Positions 16,952 through 23,019 of a stretch of 25,178 nt of DNA are shown here, one piece after another. The stretch comes from Ferruginibacter sp. (lineage in GTDB: Bacteria; Bacteroidota; Bacteroidia; Chitinophagales; Chitinophagaceae). The stretch is from positions 1 to 25,178 of the forward strand of contig JAGPDJ010000003.1 in the NCBI GenBank assembly GCA_018057635.1, written 5' to 3'. Under the pieces are notes generated by a model. That model made no database searches, was not told the origin of the DNA, and saw only the letters and a program-made list of their open reading frames with translations. Both the position numbers and the translations under genes were made by a program. Within the stretch, counting starts at the first letter, position 1, and each line of letters begins with the position of its first letter.

Positions 16952-17508
16952 TTTGAAATCATATCAGCATTTACTTCCACATTTATTTCGGATGCCAGTT
17001 TTTCATGAACAACTTTTGGAACCGGTATGTTGTGGTCACTTAATTGTACGGTAAAAGCCGATGATATCCTGATTTTACCTTCCATAATGGTGATTTCGCT
17101 TTTGATGATTCTTTCCTGGGTTATACCGTGTATATTCAGGTTGCCTTTTGCCCTTATGGTGTATGTTCCGTTTTTACTGAAGTCGATGTCTTCAATGATC
17201 TTACCGGAGAAATATGCATCCGGGAAAAGATTGCTTTCCAGGTAATTTTCGTTAAAGTGTTCCTTTTGCAACGGGCTGTTGAATCCTGCAAATGACCTGA
17301 TCTTTACGGTAAAGGCAAACGCTTTTTTTTGTGCATCCAGTTTGCCACGCATTTCATTGCTTGATGCCTTAATCAGTTCAAGGGGTGCATCCGACCTGAA
17401 ATGTATGATTCCCTTTACTGTATTAAATTCCTGGGCAAATGCCTGTGAAAATGAACAGCAAAATGCTGCAATAAAAAAAATATACTTCGCGTGTTTTTGC
17501 ATCATCAT
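16948..17508 (-). CDS. YceI-family periplasmic protein (first copy)
   Basis: The 186-residue product has a Sec signal peptide (cleavage about A25/Q26, AFA-QEF) and a YceI lipocalin-like domain. Landmarks are QKEHFNENYLESNLFPDA, KGNLNIHGITQERIIK and VQLSDHNIPVP. YceI barrels bind polyisoprenoids or related amphiphiles in the periplasm in characterised members, and ligand binding here is inferred only. It is paralogous to the YceI gene at 18528-19079 on the same operon. Three Met codons open the frame, so the exact start is uncertain by two codons. The stop overlaps the sensor kinase ATG, linking sensing to this gene's translation. Confidence 0.92.
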   Translation of the reverse strand: MMMQKHAKYIFFIAAFCCSFSQAFAQEFNTVKGIIHFRSDAPLELIKASSNEMRGKLDAQKKAFAFTVKIRSFAGFNSPLQKEHFNENYLESNLFPDAYFSGKIIEDIDFSKNGTYTIRAKGNLNIHGITQERIIKSEITIMEGKIRISSAFTVQLSDHNIPVPKVVHEKLASEINVEVNADMISK

Positions 17509-17605
17509 AAAGTTAAATATAATTAGCTGACTAATATTATATAACCATTGATAATGCTGTTAAAATCCTTTCCCGGTTTAAAAATGAATAGTTTTTGTAA
17601 TTAAA

Positions 17606-18508
17606 TTACCTGCTTTTTCCTATAGTGAAAACCCTGGAGATATTAAATCCAAAAAGGATGTCTCCCTTTTCCCATTTACCTTTTGTTCCGGAAATAAAGG
17701 TTCGTTCATTCATACCCTGGGAATTGGTAAAATGTAACTGAAAAACGTGGCCGCCGGTTTCAATGTCAAAGCCAACAGAAAGTGAATTGGTGGTTCCGGC
17801 TAATTTATAATCAGGCAACTGGTAATAATATTCAACATTAATACTAACTCTTTTTGTCAGCTTCTGCCTCCCACCGATTCCAATGGCAAACATATCATTG
17901 GGTTCTTTATTCAATGATACCAGGTTTTGATGAATATATGTTGGCATCAATTGTATAGATGTGCCGTCTGAAAACTTTCTGCCAATGATCAGCTGATGTG
18001 TAAAGGAAAGCCTGGATGTATAATAATTTTTCCTGTTCGGGTCTTCATATTTCAGCGACTTCAATGCAATGGTTGGAACATAGCTTAATGTAACTGGCAT
18101 TTTTCTTTTGCCGGAAGACTGGCGTAATATTTTCAATTTTAAGTAGCCATCGTATGTTTTTTCAAATGTACTTCTGCCAATACCAACCATCAGGTAACGG
18201 GTAACGCCATAATCAACTCCCATACGCATGGTGGCATTATCAAGTCCGAACAATTCATATCCACCTGCATTCAGGTTCCCAAAACGGTGTGATATTTTTA
18301 CATCCAGTACACCTTTGCCAACATTTTCTACGGTATGCCCGTTAATGAGCCGGGTGGTTTTAAATGTAGCGGTAGCGTAATTGGTTACAGCTTTTTCTTC
18401 TTTTTTCATTTCATTTTCAAGCTGTGCCAGGATATCAGTTGTATCCTGCGCATTTACTCCTTCAACTGCAAATAGTGTGCAGCATACAATAATGGCTAGT
18501 TTTTTCAT
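17606..18508 (-). CDS. DUF5777 beta-barrel outer-membrane protein
   Basis: The 300-residue product has a signal peptide (cleavage about A20/Q21). It then has repeated beta-strand patterns including TTRLINGHTVENVGKGVLDV, ISHRFGNLN, FGLDNATMRMGVDYGVT, LSYVPTIALKSL and LPDYKLAGTTNSLSVGFDIETGGHVFQ. These match DUF5777-family barrel proteins of Bacteroidota. It should sit in the outer membrane. The function of the family is not established. Between two YceI genes and downstream of two lipoprotein cytochromes, it could be a channel or sheath partner for them, but this is only inference from gene order. Confidence 0.88.
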   Translation of the reverse strand: MKKLAIIVCCTLFAVEGVNAQDTTDILAQLENEMKKEEKAVTNYATATFKTTRLINGHTVENVGKGVLDVKISHRFGNLNAGGYELFGLDNATMRMGVDYGVTRYLMVGIGRSTFEKTYDGYLKLKILRQSSGKRKMPVTLSYVPTIALKSLKYEDPNRKNYYTSRLSFTHQLIIGRKFSDGTSIQLMPTYIHQNLVSLNKEPNDMFAIGIGGRQKLTKRVSINVEYYYQLPDYKLAGTTNSLSVGFDIETGGHVFQLHFTNSQGMNERTFISGTKGKWEKGDILFGFNISRVFTIGKSR

Positions 18509-18527
18509 TTGGCTGGTCTAATGTTTA

Positions 18528-19079
18528 TTACATTTTTTGATCATAACCGCACGAAACACTGATCTCAATTGTTTCTGCAATTTTATCTTTTACTAATCCA
18601 GGTATACTGATGTTGTAATCGGAAAGCCTTATGTTGAATTTTGACGTAGCTGATACTACGCCGGCTTTAACTGTTACGGTGCCCGGTGCTGTTACTTTTT
18701 TGGTTATGCCATGAATGGTAAGATCTCCGGTTACTGCAACAGAATAATTGCCATCTTTCGAAAAATTTATTTTAGATACATCAGTAATATTTCCTTTGAA
18801 TGATGCTTTTGGGAATTTATCACTTTCCATATAATTCTCATTAAAATGTTCTTCCATGAGGCTTTTCTTAAAATGGAATCCTTTTATTAAAACCGAGAAT
18901 TGCAGGTCGCCGTTTTGTGTATTTAGCACACTCATTACCTGGTTATTATCGGCTGTAATATTTTCCATGGGAGCCGTAGAAAAAAAGGAGATGCTGCCGT
19001 TTTTGGTAAATACTTTTTGTGCAGCTGCATCGATGTAACAAGCGAGTAAAATCGATGCTATCAGAATTATTTTTTTCAT
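18528..19079 (-). CDS. YceI-family periplasmic protein (second copy)
   Basis: The 183-residue product has a signal peptide (cleavage about A20/Q21) and the YceI fold. Landmarks are EEHFNENYMESDKFPKASF, TGDLTIHGITKKV and IRLSDYNISIPG. It clearly shares the block HFNENY(L/M)ES, IHGIT and LSD(H/Y)NI with the first copy but is well diverged, so the duplication is old. It is a periplasmic binding-type protein; whether it binds an isoprenoid quinone-like ligand, as some relatives do, is not shown by the sequence. Gap to DUF5777 is 19 nt. Confidence 0.92.
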   Translation of the reverse strand: MKKIILIASILLACYIDAAAQKVFTKNGSISFFSTAPMENITADNNQVMSVLNTQNGDLQFSVLIKGFHFKKSLMEEHFNENYMESDKFPKASFKGNITDVSKINFSKDGNYSVAVTGDLTIHGITKKVTAPGTVTVKAGVVSATSKFNIRLSDYNISIPGLVKDKIAETIEISVSCGYDQKM

Positions 19080-19120
19080 TTTTGTAAAGGGAGTTTAAGG
19101 TTTATTTGTAAGGTTAAAGA

Positions 19121-19495
19121 TCAGTTGTCGGGGTAACCGGCATCCAGCCATTTTTTTATTTTGGCCAGGTTGCAGGCATTTAGCTGTGCTGCATTCTTTG
19201 GCATAGGTGAATAACTGCCGGCATGTGATACAGCGCCCCAAAGCCTTCCATTTGCTGCCTGTATCTTAACATCATTATAGGTATCAAGCTTTATACCGGC
19301 AGAAGGTGTTCCTCCGCCATGGCAACTATTACAAAAAGAACTCATAACCGGAGCTACTGAACTGCTGTATTTTACGGCAGCAGTGTCGCATATTGTAGTT
19401 GGATAAAGAATTTCTTCTTTGTCATAATAACAACCGGTGTTAAACAATGCAACGATTGTAAGTAAAACAATGAGTATAGAAAATATTTTTTTCAC
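19121..19495 (-). CDS. Lipoprotein mono-haem cytochrome c
   Basis: The 124-residue product has a lipoprotein signal with Cys22 in NTGC. One CxxCH haem attachment site follows (C55-N-S-C58-H59), with a methionine in SPMPKNA (M98) as the likely distal ligand. Two further cysteines (C36, C108) could pair. It resembles the second half of the adjacent 233-residue cytochrome over about 89 residues. It should be anchored to the envelope on the extracytoplasmic side. Gap to the next cytochrome gene upstream is 22 nt, so they are co-expressed. Confidence 0.9.
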   Translation of the reverse strand: MKKIFSILIVLLTIVALFNTGCYYDKEEILYPTTICDTAAVKYSSSVAPVMSSFCNSCHGGGTPSAGIKLDTYNDVKIQAANGRLWGAVSHAGSYSPMPKNAAQLNACNLAKIKKWLDAGYPDN

Positions 19496-19517
19496 ATGTA
19501 TATTTTATGTCGGTTCA

Positions 19518-20219
19518 TTAATTATTAGGAGCTCCTGCTGCAACCCAATTTTTAACCTGTATTATCTGACAATCGCTAAGTTTGGCAGCATTTTTTGGCA
19601 TCGGCGAATAACCGGCAGTGTGAGTTATTGCTCCTGTTAACCTGCCATTGGTTGCCTGTGCGCTTACACCGGCATGTGTGGTGAGGTTTATATTGGCAGA
19701 GGGTGCTGTTCCTCCATGGCAACCCGTACAGTAATTAGACATGATCAGGCTGATATTGGCGCCGTATTTAAACTGGGTTGTATCGCAACTGGTACCGCAG
19801 TTTGTGGTATTCACCGCACCTTCATTGATCCATTTACCTATAAGGGCTTTTTGAGCCGGCGTAAGATCGGGATTAGGAGCCGGCGGCATTTTATCATTTC
19901 CGGTTTCAAATAGTACCTCATACACTTCGCTGTTTGTTGCATTTCCAAATACTATTCCTTCCCTGATGATGTTGGCGTAACTGTCAAAAATGTAATCTTT
20001 CTCGTGCGTTGTAGCATCATGGCAACCAGATTTTGCACAATTGGATTGGAAGATCGGTAAGATCTCCGTTTCAAAGCAAACTGTTGTGTTTCCGGTTCCG
20101 CCACCACCTCCTCCTGAAACCGGAGGTGGTACAACCTGTTCTGGTGGCGTATGTTTACAGGCACCAAATACTAATACAAAGATGCTGATGGTTAAAGCAA
20201 CGGCTGATAAATTCTTCAT
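19518..20219 (-). CDS. Lipoprotein two-domain cytochrome c-type protein
   Basis: The 233-residue product has a lipoprotein signal with Cys21 in FGAC, then a Pro/Gly-rich linker (PPPVSGGGGGGTG). Domain 1 has an unusual CX4CH site (C61-AKSG-C66-H67) and MPPAPNPDLT, with M111 a likely ligand. Domain 2 has standard CxxCH (C164-T-G-C167-H168) and SPMPKNA (M207). Domain 2 is a paralogue of the neighbouring 124-residue cytochrome. CX4CH motifs can carry haem in some c-type cytochromes, so two haems are possible but the first is unproven. The role is likely electron transfer at the outer face of the envelope. Confidence 0.88.
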   Translation of the reverse strand: MKNLSAVALTISIFVLVFGACKHTPPEQVVPPPVSGGGGGGTGNTTVCFETEILPIFQSNCAKSGCHDATTHEKDYIFDSYANIIREGIVFGNATNSEVYEVLFETGNDKMPPAPNPDLTPAQKALIGKWINEGAVNTTNCGTSCDTTQFKYGANISLIMSNYCTGCHGGTAPSANINLTTHAGVSAQATNGRLTGAITHTAGYSPMPKNAAKLSDCQIIQVKNWVAAGAPNN

Positions 20220-20234
20220 GGTTTGATACTATAA

Positions 20235-20675
20235 TTATTTCATTAAATAACACCTCGACAGGTATACATCCCCTTTAATGCCCAGATCTGGTTCACCTTC
20301 GCCAATACCGCTGCAAATCCCTTTGATATTTACCATTACGCCGGGTTCTACGTTTTGGTTGTTTTCCTCCATGGTACAATTTATAAAAGCACCATCCAGA
20401 TCTGTTTTAATGGTAATTACCCGGATATGATCACTATTATCAGTAACTGCTTCAACAATGCCCGCTATTTCGAGTATTTTATCACTGTAATTTTTATAAG
20501 CTGCAACAGTATCTGTGGTAAATGCTGCGTAAAGTTCTGTTGCTGTTATTTTGGTTCCCCTGCTGCTTTTAACATCTCGCGGACCTTTGTTGAAAAAATA
20601 ATATCCAACAGAAGCTCCGGAAACGATGAGCAGTATCAATATCAGCCAGGTTACTTTTTTTATTTTGATATTCAT
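20235..20675 (-). CDS. Membrane-anchored OB-fold protein (tRNA_anti-like)
   Basis: The 146-residue product has a single N-terminal membrane helix (about 9-28, WLILILLIVSGASVGYYFF) and then an OB-fold domain (about 40-146). That domain contains ELYAAFTTD, YSDKILEIAGIVEAV, GVMVNIKGICSGIGEG and DVYLSRCYL, as in the tRNA_anti-like family of Bacteroidota. Despite the name, no nucleic acid binding is shown. It is the first gene of the operon and its ATG is only five bases after a -7-like box, so the transcript may be leaderless. Its linkage with cytochromes suggests an envelope role. Confidence 0.85.
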   Translation of the reverse strand: MNIKIKKVTWLILILLIVSGASVGYYFFNKGPRDVKSSRGTKITATELYAAFTTDTVAAYKNYSDKILEIAGIVEAVTDNSDHIRVITIKTDLDGAFINCTMEENNQNVEPGVMVNIKGICSGIGEGEPDLGIKGDVYLSRCYLMK

Positions 20676-20679
20676 GTTG

Positions 20680-20750
20680 TAAAACTAATGGCAAGCACCT
20701 TTTTAGAAAAGTGAATTATACTGAACCGGGAAAACGGGTTACTGAACGGG
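20680..20750 (-). promoter_or_regulatory. LytTR-type operator and promoter of the cytochrome/YceI operon
   Basis: On the minus strand CCCGTTCAG (20750-20742), a 12-nt spacer and CCGGTTCAG (20729-20721) form a direct repeat with a 21-bp period. It fits the LytTR site pattern [TA][AC][CA]GTTN[AG][TG] at 8 and 7 of 9 positions. Ten bases on is TTTT (20710-20707), then 19 nt and TAGTTTTA (20687-20680). Both boxes deviate from consensus, which suits an activated promoter. Confidence 0.7.
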
Positions 20751-20809
20751 AAAATACCCGTACTTGTCAGGAATGTAAAAGGGAGCATGAATCCGGTTGC
20801 CGAAAGGGA

Positions 20810-21433
20810 TTATTTTACGGTGTTTATATAATTGTCAACCGGGATCCTGTTTGTGATGCTTTTGGCCAGTGTCATTTCATCGGCATATTCCAGTTCACCG
20901 CCAAAGGCAATGCCACGGGCAATTGTAGTAATGGTTATGTTCATGCCATTAAGTTTACGGCCAATATAATAAATGGTGGTGTCTCCCTGAATATTCGGGT
21001 TGAGCGCAAATATCAGTTCAGTAGTATGCTCATCGGTTATGCGTTTAACCAGTGCATCAATTGTTAGCTGATCGGGACCAATTCCATCCAGCGGCGAAAT
21101 GATTCCGCCTAATACATGGTAAACACCATTGAATTGCTGTGTACTTTCAATGGCAATAACATCACGGATATTTTCAACTACACAGATCACATCTTGTTTT
21201 CGGGAGGGGTTGTTACAGGTATTGCATATTTCTTTATCTGAAATATTGAAACATCTTTTGCAAAACCTGATCTCATTACGCATGGTTGCAATGGTATTGC
21301 TGAAATGTTCCACATCCACATTATCCTGTTTAATCAGGTGAAGTACCAGCCTGAGCGCCGTTTTTTTTCCGATACCTGGTAGTTTGGCAAATTCGCTGAC
21401 TGCATTCTCTAGGAGGGAAGAAGAAAAAATCAT
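20810..21433 (-). CDS. recR: Recombination mediator protein RecR
   Basis: From the ATG at 21433 the product is 207 residues, the normal RecR length. An upstream TTG at 21439 would add two residues but is itself in the -7-like box. It has an HhH motif (LPGIGKKTA, 18-26), a four-Cys zinc finger (C58, C61, C70, C73), and a Toprim domain with VVENIRDVIAIE and LGGIISPLDGIGPDQL. RecR acts with RecF and RecO to load RecA on gapped DNA. The gene lies between the operon and the Ig-like lipoprotein gene with no close operon partner. Confidence 0.96.
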   Translation of the reverse strand: MIFSSSLLENAVSEFAKLPGIGKKTALRLVLHLIKQDNVDVEHFSNTIATMRNEIRFCKRCFNISDKEICNTCNNPSRKQDVICVVENIRDVIAIESTQQFNGVYHVLGGIISPLDGIGPDQLTIDALVKRITDEHTTELIFALNPNIQGDTTIYYIGRKLNGMNITITTIARGIAFGGELEYADEMTLAKSITNRIPVDNYINTVK

Positions 21434-21436
21434 GCG

Positions 21437-21444
21437 CAAAAATA
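21437..21444 (-). promoter_or_regulatory. -7-like element touching the recR start
   Basis: On the minus strand TATTTTTG exactly matches TAnnTTTG and ends three bases before the ATG, so transcription would begin at or inside the start codon. No -33 box is seen at the normal spacing, so it may be fortuitous. Confidence 0.3.
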
Positions 21445-21470
21445 GCTATTAGCGTTTAGTTTTTAGTTAT
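21443..21470. repeat. 7-bp tandem repeat (4 units) upstream of recR
   Basis: Units TAGCTAT, TAGCGTT, TAGTTTT and TAGTTAT lie head to tail. They resemble the array at 22985-23019. Confidence 0.65.
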
Positions 21471-21517
21471 TACTAATACAGTTTTTTGGGATTAACTATC
21501 AGCAAACAACAAAAGGC

Positions 21518-22906
21518 TTATAATTTTATATCCCGTTCATTATCCCAGTCTGCTTTGATGGCCAGTTTCATGTCGAGGCTGGAAACTTTTTCGGGTTGTG
21601 TTTTTTGTGCGTAGTTGCCCGGGTCCCAGGTTCCATTGTTATTCTTGTCGTATAATATCCTGATAGAATATTCACCGGGTGGAAAACGATTGTTGGTCCA
21701 TTCAGTGGCCTTTAAAGGGAAGCTGGATTTAACCGTTTCTCCGTCTGTGAATTGTATAACGGGATTTCTTGTTAGATCAAGGTTAGAAAACCTCAATGTT
21801 ACAGTTCCGTAATCGGTTGAGTTTTTGGTGTTGAACCGGATGGTATCCGATTTGCTTAAATAATTTCCTGTTGAATCCTGTACAGCATCTTTTGGAAGAA
21901 TATAAAAATAAGTTGATCCTGGTATCCACGTTGTTTGAATGGTTATTTTTTTCCGGGTACTGTCTATAATGCTGGTATATTTTGAAATGGGTTTGTAATT
22001 GCTGTCGGTAAGCATTGCCCTGGCTGTATCAAACAGTTGCAATGGGTTGTTAAAACTGAGTTCAAAAGGCTGGAGTAAATCCTGCATCTGTGCCATTAAA
22101 GTGTTATTGTACTTTAGTTTTTTATCTGCCGCTGTTTTTAATACCGAAATGATTTTATTGTTATCTGGTTTTTGTTCAGCAAATGCAAATAATTGTAATG
22201 GTTTAGTATTAAAAGCCGGGTTTATAATTGAATCATAAAATGCAAACAATTCAGTTTTTGAATTATACGTTTTACCGCCATCTCCGTCTTTCAGGGCATA
22301 TATCCTGAAACTTTTTTCCGGTAAATAGCTGAACTGGAAAGCTCCTTTACCATCTACACGGGCAATGTAATCAGCTTTGGTTTTCAATACGGCCGTGTCA
22401 TTTGTATTCAGGTAAAGTAATACAGAAAGGGTACTGTCAACCTTTCCTGTTTCCGCCAGTATTACATTTCCGTTTAGCGTAAGGGAATCAATGGTTTGAC
22501 CTGTAGAAAATACATAAGTAAAATTTTTCAGGATATTCCCTTCATGAACATCTTTGATCGCATTACCAAAGTCTACACTATAAGTTGTGTTGGGTTGCAG
22601 CGTGTCTCTAAATTTTATGCTTACAGATTTTCGGTTGTAAGTAATGGTTGGGGTGGTTTTTTGTACAGGAGATATAATTACATTCCCTTGTAATTCCTGC
22701 AGGTCGATATTTTCATCAAACGTAAGTGAAACTTTGTTACCTGTAAAATTGATGGTATTCATTTCTGGCACTGCCTTAACCAGGCGTGGTGGTAAACTGT
22801 CTGTTGCTCCTCCGGTTGGTGAGCTGATCTGTGCACAGCCGCTGTTAAAAGTGGAGATCGTATAAACCCCGGCAACAAATGCTAAAATCAGTAGAATTCT
22901 TTTCAT
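21518..22906 (-). CDS. Lipoprotein with N-terminal Ig-like (Big_5) domain
   Basis: The 462-residue product has a lipoprotein signal (MKRILLILAFVAGVYTIST...) with Cys24 in NSGC. A Big_5-type Ig-like domain (about 36-135) shows LPPRLVKAVPEMNT, VSLTFDENIDLQEL, NTTYSVDFGNAIKD and FTYVFSTG. A second region (about 140-230) is beta-rich like a Cna-B-type fold. The C-terminus, with a short calcium-loop-like stretch (DKNNNGTWDPGNY), ends KADWDNERDIKL. This set is common in Bacteroidota lipoproteins of unknown function. It probably sits on the outer membrane. I see no catalytic motif. Confidence 0.87.
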   Translation of the reverse strand: MKRILLILAFVAGVYTISTFNSGCAQISSPTGGATDSLPPRLVKAVPEMNTINFTGNKVSLTFDENIDLQELQGNVIISPVQKTTPTITYNRKSVSIKFRDTLQPNTTYSVDFGNAIKDVHEGNILKNFTYVFSTGQTIDSLTLNGNVILAETGKVDSTLSVLLYLNTNDTAVLKTKADYIARVDGKGAFQFSYLPEKSFRIYALKDGDGGKTYNSKTELFAFYDSIINPAFNTKPLQLFAFAEQKPDNNKIISVLKTAADKKLKYNNTLMAQMQDLLQPFELSFNNPLQLFDTARAMLTDSNYKPISKYTSIIDSTRKKITIQTTWIPGSTYFYILPKDAVQDSTGNYLSKSDTIRFNTKNSTDYGTVTLRFSNLDLTRNPVIQFTDGETVKSSFPLKATEWTNNRFPPGEYSIRILYDKNNNGTWDPGNYAQKTQPEKVSSLDMKLAIKADWDNERDIKL

Positions 22907-22984
22907 TAACTATTTCCTGAACTTTAAAATTGCCGTGAAGTTAAGCAATGGGATAAATATAAAAAGTGAAAGTTGTGGGGGTAT

Positions 22985-23019
22985 TAGCTACTAGTTGTTA
23001 GCTGTTAGTTATTAGTTGT
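22985..23019. repeat. 7-bp tandem repeat (5 units) at the end of the helicase gene
   Basis: Units TAGCTAC, TAGTTGT, TAGCTGT, TAGTTAT and TAGTTGT lie head to tail. The array runs over the stop codon of the helicase gene (23012-23014). Confidence 0.7.

Noticed and set aside
20103..20130. 9-bp GC-rich palindrome inside the two-domain cytochrome gene
   Set aside because: It follows from Pro codons (CCN) being complementary to Gly codons (GGN) in the PPPVSGGGGGG linker, so it needs no regulatory explanation.
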